From Nocardioides albus (lineage in GTDB: Bacteria; Actinomycetota; Actinomycetes; Propionibacteriales; Nocardioidaceae): DNA of 64,000 nucleotides. Position numbers and translations under genes: made by a program. The DNA is taken from NCBI RefSeq assembly GCF_014648255.1, contig NZ_BMQT01000005.1, positions 1 to 64,000 of the forward strand, written 5' to 3'. Below the pieces are notes generated by a model. That model did no database searches, had not been told where the DNA came from, and saw nothing but the letters and a program-made list of their open reading frames with translations. Shown here one piece after another: positions 53,538-63,348 of the stretch. The first letter of the stretch is position 1. Every line of letters starts with the position of its first letter.

Positions 53538-54635
53538 TCAAACGCGAATGGCGTGCGGGTCGATCCCGGTCGGATCGAGTCCGGGGACCTCGAGGGCGGT
53601 GCCGGCCTCGTTGCGCGGGACGCGACCGTGCTCGGCGATCCAGGAGGCGACGTGCTGGGCCTGGGCCTGGCGGTCGTTCTCGACGAGCCAGCCGATGAGC
53701 CGCTGCCCCGGGGGCATGCTCGCGTCGGCCAGCGTGCCTTCGGACCAGATGTCGCGGACCATCTCGACGAGTAGGTACCACCACTCGTCGTCGGCCTCGG
53801 GGATCGCGGCGAAATAGCGCCGCAGGTCGCCGGGGAGGGTCTTGTTCAAGAAGACCTCGAGCACCTCGGGGTCGCCGCCGTCGGCGACGTACTTCTGCAC
53901 CGTCTCCAGCGACATCCTCTTGGTGAGGTGACGGTCGCGGAGGTCGGCCACGGTGGAGCGCTGCTGGGTGATCGAGCTGCCGTCGGTGCGGATCCGCCAG
54001 TGGTAGACGATGTCGGGGATGACGTCGAAGGCGGCGGCCGCCAGGTAGGCCCGGGTCAGCGTCGGCTGGTCCTCATAGCGCAGCCCCTCGGGCCAGGAGA
54101 GCGCCGCAGAGTCCCAGAACGTACGCCGGTAGACCTTGTTCCAGGCGAAGACGTCGCCCAGGATGCGCGGGTCGGCGGCAGCGGTGGTGCCCAGTCGCGC
54201 CGGGTTGTGGAAGCTGTGCATCCACACGGGCTCGACGAGGTCGCCGTCCTCCCAGCGCTGGACCGACCCGGTCACGAAGTCGGAGCCGGTCCTCTCCAGG
54301 GTGCGGACCATGGTGGCGTACGCCGTGCGCGGGACGACGTCGTCGGAGTCGGCGAAGGTGATGTAGTCGGCACCGGCCAGGTGGGTCAGGCCGGTGTTGC
54401 GGGCCGCGCCGAGGCCGTGGTTGGCGGTGCGGCGGACGACGACCCGGGGGTCGCGGTCGGCGTACTCCTCGGCGATGACGCCGGTCATGTCGGTCGAACC
54501 GTCGTCGACGACGACCACGTGCAGGTTCTTGTAGGACTGACCGAGGATGCTGTCGAGGGCGGCGGGGAGCAGCGGCGCGATGTTGTAGGCGGGGACGACG
54601 ACGCCCAGCATCGGCCGGCTGCGCCTCAGTCGCAT
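53538..54635 (-). CDS. GT2 glycosyltransferase
   Basis: A 365-aa GT-A enzyme with VVVPAYNIAPLL, VVDDGSTD, the metal motif DSDD, and WNKVYRRTFW followed by RYEDQPT, the same features as the glycosyltransferase domain of the neighbouring TagF fusion and of the enzyme at 28208. Probably adds a sugar in wall teichoic acid-like polymer synthesis. It overlaps the upstream gene by 10 bp. Confidence 0.85.
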   Translation of the reverse strand: MRLRRSRPMLGVVVPAYNIAPLLPAALDSILGQSYKNLHVVVVDDGSTDMTGVIAEEYADRDPRVVVRRTANHGLGAARNTGLTHLAGADYITFADSDDVVPRTAYATMVRTLERTGSDFVTGSVQRWEDGDLVEPVWMHSFHNPARLGTTAAADPRILGDVFAWNKVYRRTFWDSAALSWPEGLRYEDQPTLTRAYLAAAAFDVIPDIVYHWRIRTDGSSITQQRSTVADLRDRHLTKRMSLETVQKYVADGGDPEVLEVFLNKTLPGDLRRYFAAIPEADDEWWYLLVEMVRDIWSEGTLADASMPPGQRLIGWLVENDRQAQAQHVASWIAEHGRVPRNEAGTALEVPGLDPTGIDPHAIRV

Positions 54636-57600
54636 ACCTCGGGAGCCGTGGACAACAGTGCGTCCACGGCGCGGGAGGAGGCGGAGCCGTCGTCCCAGGG
54701 GGCGAACTTCTCCCGGAAGGCTGCGCGGGCATCGGCGTAGGCGGCGTCGGCGGCCGGTCCGCCTGCCAGGTGCGCGATCAGCGCGTCGTTGTCGCTGAAC
54801 AGGGGACCGGGAGCGGTCTCGGCGAAGTCGAAGTAGAACCCGCGAGAGGCCTGATATTCCTCCAGGTCGGGGACCAGGAAGAGCTGCGGGCGGTCGAGGA
54901 TCGCGAAGTCGAACATCACCGAGGAGTAGTCGGTCACCAGCACGTCGGCGGCCAGGAACAGGTCGTTGATGTCCGGGTAGAGCGTCACGTCGCGGATCCG
55001 GCCCGCGAGCTCCGGGGCGACCGAGGCCCCGCCCGAGGTGTTGACGTGACCGCGGACGAGCACGGTCACGTCGGGCAGCGCCGCGACGACCTGCGCCGGG
55101 TCCAGGTAGAGCACCTTGGCGAAGGTGTCGCGCCAGGTCGGGGTGTAGAGCAGGACCCGCTGGTCGTCGGGGATGTCGAGGCGCTTCCGGATCGCCGCCC
55201 GGGCCTCGTCGCGGTCATCGGCGGCGAGCACGTCGTTGCGCGGGTAGCCCGACTCCAGCACGTCGCCCTCGAACCCGAAGGCGCGCGGCAGGATCTCGGA
55301 GCAGTAAGGGCTCGGGCTGATCAGCCGGTCCCAGGCGCGGGCCTCGGCGTCCATCGTCTTCATGTAGAGGACCGACAGCCCGCCCTTGGGGTCGGTGATG
55401 TCCTTGGCGATGCGCTTGAGCGGGGTCCCGTGCCAGGTCTGGACGTACGCCTGGCCCTCCGCCTTCTGGAAGAAGAACGGCCAGTTGTCGTTGGTGACCA
55501 GATACCGCGCCCGGGCTAGCAGCTCGAACCACTCCGGCGAGAAGCGGACGACCGAACGGATCCCGTCAGGGACCAGCACCGAGCGGTCGTTGACGCTGTA
55601 GACCGGCTCCGGACCCTCTCCGGCGCGGTGGCGGGTCAACAGCTCGCGGGCCATCGCGGCGGGGGAGTCGCCGGCCATCTTGCCCTTGAACGTCTCCAGC
55701 AGGACGACCGGAAGACGTTCCTCGAGGCGCTGCTCCAGGTAGCGCTCGCGCAGCTGCTGCTGCCTGCGGCCGGAGCGTACGTCCACGGGCAGGGCGTGGG
55801 AGATGACGATCAGGCTCCAGGAGACGCTGGTGCCGATGCGCACGGGTGCACCGGCGATCTCGATGTCGATCGGCCCGTGGGCGCGCAGCGAGGTCGCGAC
55901 CTTCACGTGGGCGAACTCGCGGACCTCGCCGGCCTCGTCGATGAGCCGCAGCTCGTAGCGACCCGTCGGCAGGGCGGTGCGACCGAGCTGCCAGGCGTCG
56001 CGAGCGACCGGCACCTCGACCTCGAACTCGCCGGCGGGGAGGGCGGCGCTGGCGACGGCGTCGACGCGCTCGGAGGAGAGCTGCAGACGGTGGCCGGCCG
56101 CACCGAGACTCACCCCGCGCAGCACCAGCCGCTCCTCGGTGGCGTCGATCGCGGTGATGTGCACGGACGGCTGCCGGTTGGTCACCCGGACGGTGTTGCC
56201 GCCGCTGCGCACGACGTAGGCCCTGCCGGGGTCGCCGTCCTCGGCGCCGATGACGTTGGCTTCCTCGGTCCAGCGGACCGGGACGTGAGCGCCAGAGGTC
56301 AGCTTGACCTCCAGCTCGCGTGACGTACGCGGCTGGAGCGCCACGGTCACGGCTCCGTCGCCAGCGGTGTTCTCGGCGCGGCGTACGACCTTGCCGAAGG
56401 TGGGGGCCAGGATCGGATTGCGCGCCGGGCCGACGAGGGTGATCTCGACGGTGCCTGATGGGGTGACGTGGTGGCCGGCGGTTCGGGCCCAGTCGTCATG
56501 GACATGGACGCGGAAACCGTTGGCGCCGTTACCGCCGAGACGGACCAGCCGGTCGGCCAGAACACGCGCCTCGCGGAAGCCGGCGGGGCCCGAAGGCACG
56601 TCGCCGGTGATGCCGGACTCCCGAGTGAAGTCGCCCTGGGTGTGCTCGAGCTCCAGCACCAGGTCGTGCTGGCCGGCCGGGGTCACCTCGGCGAGCTTCT
56701 GGGCGTCGATACGGGCCTCGAAACCGGAGTTCGCACGGTCCTCGTAGGCACGGTTGGCGACCTCGTCGAGCCACGGGTCGGTGAACCGGGTCACCGGGAC
56801 CTCCAGCTCGACGCCGTCGCCACGCACGTGCATCCGCAGCTCATGAGGGGCATAGTCGTCGGTGAGGTTCTGCAGGAAGGCGGATCCGCGCAGGACCAGG
56901 TCGGAGCCGTCCCAGGCGACCGAGGTCAGCTGCACACGGGGGAGAAGGTCGACCTCGGCCACGCGCAGCGTCTCCGGCGGGAGCGTGCCGCGCTTGTCGA
57001 GCCCCTCGGGAAGCACGAAGACCGGGACGCCGTCGGCGACCCCGATCGGACGGCCCGTCTGGAACTGCTGGAACCAGCCGCGGAGCTCGTCGACCAGCTC
57101 GAAGTCGTCGTGGCTCAGCGCCCAGGAGACGACCCGGTTGCGGAACTGGAGGCGGGCCCAGATCTCGCTGGGGATCTCGTCGCGCAGGAACGCCAGGCGC
57201 TCGCGGACGGCTCCGGCGTACTCGGCGTTCCCGGCGCCGATCGCGGCCTCGACATAGTTGGGGAAGTCGTAGTCGAGCAGCTTCACGAACCAGGTGTTGC
57301 GCACCTCGGTCGGGGCGTCCTTCACGAGCTCCGCGCAGCGGTCCTGGCTCAGGATGCGGTCGGCGAGGTCCTGCAACGTCGCCTTCTGCTGCGTGATCGA
57401 GCTGCCGTCGTCACGCGTACGCCACAGGTAGACGCAGCGGTCGAGGATGTCGAAGGTGGCGTCGAGGTAGGCGCGGGTGATCGGGACCTGGTCCTCGTAG
57501 CGCACGCCCTCGCTGAAGAGCAGCTGGTGCTGCTCGACGAACCTGGTGCGGAAGACCTTGTTCCACGAGGTGATGTCGAGCAGCGCCAGCGGTTCGTCCT

Positions 57601-58171
57601 CGATGGTGAGCCCGGTGCGGGTCTTGCGGGTCAGCTTCTTCACCCAGTTGGGGCGGGTGGCCCTGCCCTGCTCGCCGCGCTCGAACGCGGCAGTCACGAA
57701 GTCGGAGCCGGACTGCTCGAGCAGGTTCACCATCGCCTCGTACGACCCGGGCAGGATGATGTCGTCGGAGTCGGCGAAGGCGACGTAGTCACCACGGATG
57801 TGCTCCAGGCCGGTGTTGCGGGCAGCGCCCAGACCGGCGTTTTCCTTGGTGACGATCTTGACCCGCGGGTCGTGACGAGCGATGCGGCGGACGACATCGG
57901 CGGAGCCGTCGGGAGATCCATCGTCCACGACGATGACCTCGAGCGCCTGCAGCGACTGGGTCAGGATGCTCTCGAGCGCCGCTTCCACCCACTGCTCGAC
58001 GTTGTAGATCGGCATGACCACGCTGAGAACCGGCTTCGGGCCGAGCCCGACGGCGTACTTCGCCCGGCGCGCCTCGCGGCGAGCTGCGTGGACCACACGC
58101 CGGGAGTCGACGTGCATCGTACGGTCGATCGCGTCGGCGACGCGATGGGCCGCACGGCGGCGCGGGCTCAT
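54626..58171 (-). CDS. GT2 glycosyltransferase / CDP-glycerol glycerophosphotransferase fusion (TagF-like)
   Basis: An 1181-aa multidomain protein. Residues about 45-330 are a GT2 transferase (VVMPIYNVE, DDGSPDGS, DSDD). The middle (about 400-780) is made of beta-rich repeats (VAWDGSDLVLRG, WTEEAN). The last ~380 residues form a TagF-type polyol-phosphate transferase with TWHGTPLKRIAKD, ESGYPRND, LYTPTWRD and TDYSSVMFDFA. It should glycosylate and extend a glycerol- or ribitol-phosphate chain. ATG 58171 was chosen; an upstream GTG at 58207 would add 12 residues. Confidence 0.88.
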   Translation of the reverse strand: MSPRRRAAHRVADAIDRTMHVDSRRVVHAARREARRAKYAVGLGPKPVLSVVMPIYNVEQWVEAALESILTQSLQALEVIVVDDGSPDGSADVVRRIARHDPRVKIVTKENAGLGAARNTGLEHIRGDYVAFADSDDIILPGSYEAMVNLLEQSGSDFVTAAFERGEQGRATRPNWVKKLTRKTRTGLTIEDEPLALLDITSWNKVFRTRFVEQHQLLFSEGVRYEDQVPITRAYLDATFDILDRCVYLWRTRDDGSSITQQKATLQDLADRILSQDRCAELVKDAPTEVRNTWFVKLLDYDFPNYVEAAIGAGNAEYAGAVRERLAFLRDEIPSEIWARLQFRNRVVSWALSHDDFELVDELRGWFQQFQTGRPIGVADGVPVFVLPEGLDKRGTLPPETLRVAEVDLLPRVQLTSVAWDGSDLVLRGSAFLQNLTDDYAPHELRMHVRGDGVELEVPVTRFTDPWLDEVANRAYEDRANSGFEARIDAQKLAEVTPAGQHDLVLELEHTQGDFTRESGITGDVPSGPAGFREARVLADRLVRLGGNGANGFRVHVHDDWARTAGHHVTPSGTVEITLVGPARNPILAPTFGKVVRRAENTAGDGAVTVALQPRTSRELEVKLTSGAHVPVRWTEEANVIGAEDGDPGRAYVVRSGGNTVRVTNRQPSVHITAIDATEERLVLRGVSLGAAGHRLQLSSERVDAVASAALPAGEFEVEVPVARDAWQLGRTALPTGRYELRLIDEAGEVREFAHVKVATSLRAHGPIDIEIAGAPVRIGTSVSWSLIVISHALPVDVRSGRRQQQLRERYLEQRLEERLPVVLLETFKGKMAGDSPAAMARELLTRHRAGEGPEPVYSVNDRSVLVPDGIRSVVRFSPEWFELLARARYLVTNDNWPFFFQKAEGQAYVQTWHGTPLKRIAKDITDPKGGLSVLYMKTMDAEARAWDRLISPSPYCSEILPRAFGFEGDVLESGYPRNDVLAADDRDEARAAIRKRLDIPDDQRVLLYTPTWRDTFAKVLYLDPAQVVAALPDVTVLVRGHVNTSGGASVAPELAGRIRDVTLYPDINDLFLAADVLVTDYSSVMFDFAILDRPQLFLVPDLEEYQASRGFYFDFAETAPGPLFSDNDALIAHLAGGPAADAAYADARAAFREKFAPWDDGSASSRAVDALLSTAPEVCD

Positions 58172-58534
58172 GGCTGACAAAGGGGGAGGACCTTCCACAA
58201 GGGGCACAAAGAAGTCGGCTGGTGAGTCTAGGCGTTCAGCTCTCGTTCATCTGAATCAGTACGGAAGGTCGCCGAGTCGCCTGGTCCGCATCGGATCCGT
58301 TCGGATGCGGAGGCCGGTATCGCCCCTGCTGCGAAGGCGTGACGCGTGCCACAACGGCCGAGTGTTTCGGAAGTGTGTCCGGCGGCGTACCGTTTGTTTC
58401 GGCCTAGCTGAAGCGAAGCCAGCAATACGGCTCGGTCACGGTGGCTGAGCACGCAGGCACAACGTCTGGTACCCATCCCGGCTCCGCTCACAAGGGGGAG
58501 TGGTCGGAGGGACTGGAACGAAAGGTCTACAACC
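58172..58534. other. Intergenic region between divergent glycan and cofactor operons
   Basis: This 363-bp stretch lies between two outward-facing start codons. It holds a hairpin at 58285-58311 (arms TCCGCATCGGA / TCGGATGCGGA, one mismatch, 5-nt loop) and a GAAAGG ribosome-binding site about 12 nt before the 58535 ATG. No convincing gene or riboswitch was seen, though the length allows a long 5' leader. Confidence 0.5.
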
Positions 58535-59455
58535 ATGAACCCACTCAGGGTGGGCGTCGTCGGCGCGGGTCGCGTCGGGGCCGTCCTTGCAGCCGCACTG
58601 CGCTCCGCGGGACATTCGATCGTCGCGGTGGCCGGCGAGTCAGACGCCTCCCGCGCACGGATCGCCTCTCTTCTCCCGGGGGTCCCGGTCGAGAAGCCCA
58701 CAGCTGTCGCTCGCGCCTGCGACCTCCTTCTTCTCACCGTCCCCGACGACATGCTCGGCAACGTCGTCAAGACGATGACCGACGCCGGCGCGATCCGCCC
58801 CGGGATGTACGTCGCGCACACCTCTGGCCGCCACGGCCTGGCGATCCTCGAGCCGGCCGCCGCGATCGGCGCCCACGTGATGGCCGTCCACCCGGCGATG
58901 ACCTTCTCCGGCACCTCGGTCGACCTGGCCCGGCTCTCCGGCTGCGTCTTCGGCCTGACGGCTGCCACGCCCGCCGACCGGGCCTTCGCCGAAGAGCTGG
59001 TGAATGACCTCGGCGGCAAGCCGATGTGGGTGCCCGAGGAGATGCGTACGCTCTACCACGCCGGGCTCGCCCACGGCGCGAACCACCTGGTCACCCTGGT
59101 CACCGAGGCGATGGAGATCCTCTCCGCCGCTGGCGCCACCGATCCTGCAGGGACCTTGCGTCCGCTGCTGACCGCCGCCCTCGACAACGCCCTGGACCAC
59201 GGCGACGCCGCGCTGACCGGCCCGATCGTCCGTGGCGACGCCGGCACGGTGGCAGCCCACCTCGACGACATCCGCACCAACGCTCCGCAGACCCTGGCGT
59301 CGTACGTCTCCATGGCGCGAGCCACGCTCGACCGGGCCGTCTCCGACGGGCGTCTGCTGCCCATCCGGGCGCTCAAGATCAAGAACCTGCTCGACGAGGC
59401 GGATCGTGCGGCCGTGCAGCCGCTCCCGCGCCCGATCCACACCTGGAACCAGTGA
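58535..59455 (+). CDS. Rossmann-like / DUF2520 dehydrogenase-like protein
   Basis: A 306-aa protein: N-terminal NAD(P)-binding Rossmann domain ([18 protein letters not shown]) and C-terminal DUF2520 helical domain resembling 6-phosphogluconate-dehydrogenase-type reductases (HPAMTFSG, then [16 protein letters not shown]). It overlaps panC by one base. In several actinobacteria this family precedes panC, and a ketopantoate-reductase-like role is an inference only. Confidence 0.78.
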   Translation: MNPLRVGVVGAGRVGAVLAAALRSAGHSIVAVAGESDASRARIASLLPGVPVEKPTAVARACDLLLLTVPDDMLGNVVKTMTDAGAIRPGMYVAHTSGRHGLAILEPAAAIGAHVMAVHPAMTFSGTSVDLARLSGCVFGLTAATPADRAFAEELVNDLGGKPMWVPEEMRTLYHAGLAHGANHLVTLVTEAMEILSAAGATDPAGTLRPLLTAALDNALDHGDAALTGPIVRGDAGTVAAHLDDIRTNAPQTLASYVSMARATLDRAVSDGRLLPIRALKIKNLLDEADRAAVQPLPRPIHTWNQ

Positions 59456-60321
59456 TGAGCGAGATCGCATCCACCCGCGAGGAGCTCGCCAAGCTCCTCG
59501 ACCCCGCCCGCCGCGAGGGCACCCTCGTCGGGTTCGTGCCCACCATGGGCGCGCTCCACGAGGGCCACGCGTCGCTGATGCGCGTCGCCCGCGAGCGGGT
59601 CGGCGGCGGTCCCGTCGTCGTGTCGATCTTCGTCAACCCGCTGCAGTTCGGCGCGGGGGAGGACCTCGACCGCTACCCGCGCACGCTCGATGCGGACCTG
59701 GAGGTCTGCGAGCGTGAGGGCGTCGACGTCGTCTTCGCGCCGTCGGTGGACGACGTCTATCCCGGCGGACTGCCGCAGGTGACCGTGGCCCCCGGCGCGC
59801 TCGGTGACGTGCTCGAGGGCAAGACCCGGCCGGGCCACTTCGGCGGTGTGCTCACCGTCGTCGCGAAGCTGTTCGGGCTGGTCAAGCCCGATGTCGCCGT
59901 CTTCGGCCAGAAGGACTACCAGCAGCTCGCGCTGATCCGCCGGATGTCCTCCGACCTGTGCCTCGGCGTCGACGTCGTCGGTGCGCCGACCCAGCGCGAG
60001 CCCGACGGTCTCGCCCTCTCCTCGCGCAACCGCTACCTCTCGCCCGAGCAGCGGGAGGAGGCGACGACGCTGTCGCGGGCGCTCTACGCCGCGCAGCGCG
60101 AGGCCGCGGGCGGTGTCGAGACCGCGCTCCAGGCTGCGCGCGCCGAGCTCCGCCGCGCCAAGGGGGTCGACCTCGACTACCTCGTGGTCACCGACCCCGC
60201 GCTGGCGGCGCTGCCCACCGACCCGGCACCAGGCACCGAGGCCCGGATCCTCATCGCCGCTCGCGTCGGCACCACCCGACTCATCGACAACATGAGCCTC
60301 ACGATCGGAGCCCCCCGATGA
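59455..60321 (+). CDS. panC: Pantothenate synthetase
   Basis: A 288-aa ligase joining pantoate and beta-alanine with ATP. The HIGH-like motif is in [11 protein letters not shown] (28-38), followed by FVNPLQFG and FGQKDYQQL, with the KMSKS-equivalent LSSRNRYLS. Overlaps panD by 4 nt (ATGA), so both substrates' enzymes are coupled. Confidence 0.95.
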   Translation: MSEIASTREELAKLLDPARREGTLVGFVPTMGALHEGHASLMRVARERVGGGPVVVSIFVNPLQFGAGEDLDRYPRTLDADLEVCEREGVDVVFAPSVDDVYPGGLPQVTVAPGALGDVLEGKTRPGHFGGVLTVVAKLFGLVKPDVAVFGQKDYQQLALIRRMSSDLCLGVDVVGAPTQREPDGLALSSRNRYLSPEQREEATTLSRALYAAQREAAGGVETALQAARAELRRAKGVDLDYLVVTDPALAALPTDPAPGTEARILIAARVGTTRLIDNMSLTIGAPR

Positions 60322-60743
60322 CCCGTCTGCGCACCATGATGACCGGCAAGATCCACCGCGCCACGGTCACCCAGGCAGACCTGCACTACGTCGGCTCGGT
60401 CACCGTCGACGCCGACCTTCTCGACGCCGCGGACATCCTCCCCGGCGAGCTGGTCTCCATCGTCGACATCACCAACGGTGCCCGCCTGGAGACCTACACG
60501 ATCGCGGGCGAGCGGGGCTCCGGCGTGCTCGGTATCAACGGCGCCGCCGCCCACCTGGTGCACCCCGGCGACCTGGTCATCCTCATCGCGTACGCACAGA
60601 TGACCACCGAGGAGGCGAAGGCCTTCGAGCCGCACGTCGTGCACGTCGACGAGGCCAACCACATCGTCGCGCTCGGCTCCGACAGGAGCGAGCCGGTTCC
60701 AGGGACCGACCAGATGCGTGGACCGCTGGTGCTCACGCAGTAG
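60318..60743 (+). CDS. panD: Aspartate 1-decarboxylase
   Basis: A 141-aa pyruvoyl enzyme making beta-alanine. The self-cleavage site is G26-S27 in HYVGSVTVD, which yields the pyruvoyl group. [13 protein letters not shown] and [17 protein letters not shown] are typical. A later methionine (MMTGKIH) could also be the start, which would shift the cleavage site to the more usual residues 24/25 or lower. Confidence 0.95.
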   Translation: MTRLRTMMTGKIHRATVTQADLHYVGSVTVDADLLDAADILPGELVSIVDITNGARLETYTIAGERGSGVLGINGAAAHLVHPGDLVILIAYAQMTTEEAKAFEPHVVHVDEANHIVALGSDRSEPVPGTDQMRGPLVLTQ

Positions 60744-60746
60744 CGT
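60741..60746 (+). promoter_or_regulatory. Probable -10 box of leaderless nadB, on the panD stop codon
   Basis: TAGCGT begins with the TAG stop of panD and ends 6 nt before ATG 60753. Confidence 0.5.
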
Positions 60747-60752
60747 GCCTGC

Positions 60753-62408
60753 ATGAACATCGAGCTGCTCTCCGCCCGCGATCCGGGCTGGACCGAGTGG
60801 GCGGACGTGATCGTGGTGGGCTCGGGGATCGCCGGGCTGACCGCGGCGCTGCGGCTCAAGGACCAGGTGGAGCGGGTCGCCGTCGTCACCAAGGACGAGC
60901 TCAAGGCCGGTTCGACGCAGTGGGCCCAGGGCGGGATCGCGGCGGCTCTCGGCGAGGGTGATACCCCGAGTCAGCACGAGGTCGACACGCTCGTGGCAGG
61001 CGCCGGGGCGTGCGACCTGGAGGCCGTACGCGTCCTGGTCGGGGAGGGCGCCGAAGCGGTCCGCGAGCTGATCGAGTGGGGCGCCGAGTTCGACAAGGAC
61101 CCGGCCGGCAACCTCTCGCTCACCCGTGAGGGCGGCCATCGCCGGGACCGGATCGCGCACGCCGATGGCGACGCGACCGGTGCCGAGATCCAGCGCGCGC
61201 TGATGGAGGCCGTACGCCGCGCTCCCGAGATCCTGGTCTTCGAGCACGCGATGGTCGTCGACCTGCTGACCGCCGCCGACGGCGGCGTCGCCGGCCTGAC
61301 GATCCACGTGATGGGCGAGGGCGATGCCGACGGCGTCGGGATCGTACGTACCCGTGCCGTCGTTCTCGCCTCCGGCGGCCTCGGCCAGGTCTTCTCGCAG
61401 ACGACCAACCCCGCCGTCGCCACCGCCGACGGGATGGCGATCGCGCTGCGGGCCGGGGCGACCCTGCGGGACCTCGAGTTCGTCCAGTTCCACCCCACGG
61501 TGATGTATCTGGGTGAGGACTCCCGCGGCCAGCAGCCGCTGATCTCCGAGGCCGTACGCGGCGAGGGCGCCTTCCTGGTGGACTGGGACGGCAAGCGGCT
61601 CATGGAGGGCGTGCACGAGCTCGGCGACCTGGCTCCGCGCGACATCGTCTCCAAGGCGATCATGAAGCGGATGCTGGAGACCGGACACCCCAACATGTGG
61701 CTCGACGCCCGTCACCTGGGCCGTGAGTTCTGGGAGAAGCGGTTCCCCAACATCCTCGCCTCGTGCGAGCAGCACGGCGTCGACCCGTCCGTCGACCTGA
61801 TCCCCGTCGCCCCGGCATGCCACTACGCCTCGGGCGGCGTACGCACCGACAAGTGGGGCCGCAGCGACGTGCCCGGGCTCTACGCCACCGGCGAGGTCGC
61901 CTGCAGCGGTGTCCATGGTGCCAACCGGCTCGGGTCCAACTCACTGCTCGAGGGGCTGGTCTTCTCGCGCCGGATCGCCGAGGTCCTGCCCGGCGAGCTG
62001 CGGCAGCTCGAAGACCCGGCTCCGGGTGCCGGGCGCGCGCTCGTCCCCGGCACCGCGCTCAAGCAGCTGCAGGAGACGATGACGACCAAGGTCGGAGTCC
62101 TCCGCAACGCGACCGGTCTCGCCGAGGCGGTCGACGAGCTCGAGCAGCTCGGGAGCACCCCGGCCACCGAGATCGACCCGGCCGCCTGGGAGGCGACCAA
62201 CCTGCTGACCGTCTCGCTCGCACTGGCGACGTCCGCGCTGCTGCGTGAGGAGACCCGCGGATCCCATTGGCGCGAGGACTTCGCCGAGCGCGACGACACC
62301 GGGTTCGCCGGCCACTTCGACGTTCGGCTCCGGGATGGCGAGACTGTCGTCAGCTTCACCCCGGCCCCAGCGACCGACCGCACCACCACAACCATGGCAG
62401 GAGCCTGA
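60753..62408 (+). CDS. nadB: L-aspartate oxidase
   Basis: A 551-aa FAD enzyme oxidising aspartate to iminoaspartate for NAD synthesis. FAD motif GSGIAGLTAA (23-32), then GSTQWAQGGIAAA, the substrate region EFVQFHPTVM and GEVACSGVHGANRLGSNSL. Overlaps nadC by one base. No quinolinate synthase gene (nadA) is next to it in this window. Confidence 0.95.
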   Translation: MNIELLSARDPGWTEWADVIVVGSGIAGLTAALRLKDQVERVAVVTKDELKAGSTQWAQGGIAAALGEGDTPSQHEVDTLVAGAGACDLEAVRVLVGEGAEAVRELIEWGAEFDKDPAGNLSLTREGGHRRDRIAHADGDATGAEIQRALMEAVRRAPEILVFEHAMVVDLLTAADGGVAGLTIHVMGEGDADGVGIVRTRAVVLASGGLGQVFSQTTNPAVATADGMAIALRAGATLRDLEFVQFHPTVMYLGEDSRGQQPLISEAVRGEGAFLVDWDGKRLMEGVHELGDLAPRDIVSKAIMKRMLETGHPNMWLDARHLGREFWEKRFPNILASCEQHGVDPSVDLIPVAPACHYASGGVRTDKWGRSDVPGLYATGEVACSGVHGANRLGSNSLLEGLVFSRRIAEVLPGELRQLEDPAPGAGRALVPGTALKQLQETMTTKVGVLRNATGLAEAVDELEQLGSTPATEIDPAAWEATNLLTVSLALATSALLREETRGSHWREDFAERDDTGFAGHFDVRLRDGETVVSFTPAPATDRTTTTMAGA

Positions 62409-63337
62409 TGACCATCCGACGCGTGCCCTTCGACGAGATCCCGCAGTCGCTGCGTGACGAGCTGACCAAGGCCGGCCTGGACGCCGGCGAGGTCTACGAC
62501 GCCGTGGAGCTCGCCCTCGACGAGGACCTGCCCTCGGTCGCTCCTGGTGAGATGCCCAGCGAGGACGTCACCTCGGTGGCCACGATCGCTCCCGACGCGG
62601 CCGCGACCGGTGTCTTCGCCGCCCGGGAGGACGGCGTGGTCGCCGGCCTCGGCGTGGCCGAGCTCGTCTTCGCGTACGTGATGGGTGACTCCGTCACCGT
62701 CACCGACCGCGTCAAGGACGGCTCCAAGGTGAAGGCCGGCGACGTCATCATGCGGATCGCGGGGCCGACCCGCGGCCTGCTCACGGCGGAGCGTACGGCT
62801 CTCAACTACGCCTCCCACGTCTCCGGTGTCGCTACCGGTGTCGCGGCCTGGACCGAGGCGCTCGAAGGGACCGGCGCGCAGGTTCTCGACACCCGCAAGA
62901 CCCTGCCGGGCTTCCGGGCCCTGGAGAAGTACGCCGTACGTTGCGGCGGCGGCGCCAACCACCGGATGTCCCTCTCCGACATGGCGCTGGTCAAGGACAA
63001 CCACATCGTCGCCGCGGGTGGCGCGGTGCAGGCCTATGAGGCCGTACGGTTCGCCTACCCGGACGTGCCCGTCGAGGTCGAGGTGACCACGCTCGAAGAG
63101 CTCTCGGCGCTCCTCGACGCCGGTTGTGGCCGGATCATGCTCGACAACATGTCGACCGCGATGATGAAGGAGGCCGTCGAGATCACCGCAGGCCGAGCCG
63201 TCCTCGAGGCGTCCGGCGGTCTGACCCTGGACCGTGCCCGCGAGGTCGCTGAGACGGGTGTCGACTATCTCTCCGTCGGTGCGCTGACCCACTCGGTGAA
63301 GGTCTTCGACATCGGCTTCGACCTGTCCGAGGGCTGA
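62408..63337 (+). CDS. nadC: Nicotinate-nucleotide pyrophosphorylase (carboxylating)
   Basis: A 309-aa quinolinate phosphoribosyltransferase forming nicotinate mononucleotide. Characteristic blocks: ERTALNYASHVSGVAT, DTRKTLPGFRALEKYAV, KDNHIVAAGG and EVEVTTLEE, with the terminal VGALTHSVKVFDIG. It has a slightly long N-terminus (about 20 residues before the core). Confidence 0.95.
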   Translation: MTIRRVPFDEIPQSLRDELTKAGLDAGEVYDAVELALDEDLPSVAPGEMPSEDVTSVATIAPDAAATGVFAAREDGVVAGLGVAELVFAYVMGDSVTVTDRVKDGSKVKAGDVIMRIAGPTRGLLTAERTALNYASHVSGVATGVAAWTEALEGTGAQVLDTRKTLPGFRALEKYAVRCGGGANHRMSLSDMALVKDNHIVAAGGAVQAYEAVRFAYPDVPVEVEVTTLEELSALLDAGCGRIMLDNMSTAMMKEAVEITAGRAVLEASGGLTLDRAREVAETGVDYLSVGALTHSVKVFDIGFDLSEG

Positions 63338-63348
63338 CGGTCACGCCC

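Noticed and set aside
58441..59007. Open frame starting GTG 58441 in front of the DUF2520 gene
   Set aside because: It is in a different frame from the Rossmann domain, becomes Arg-rich, and overlaps the better-supported gene at 58535.
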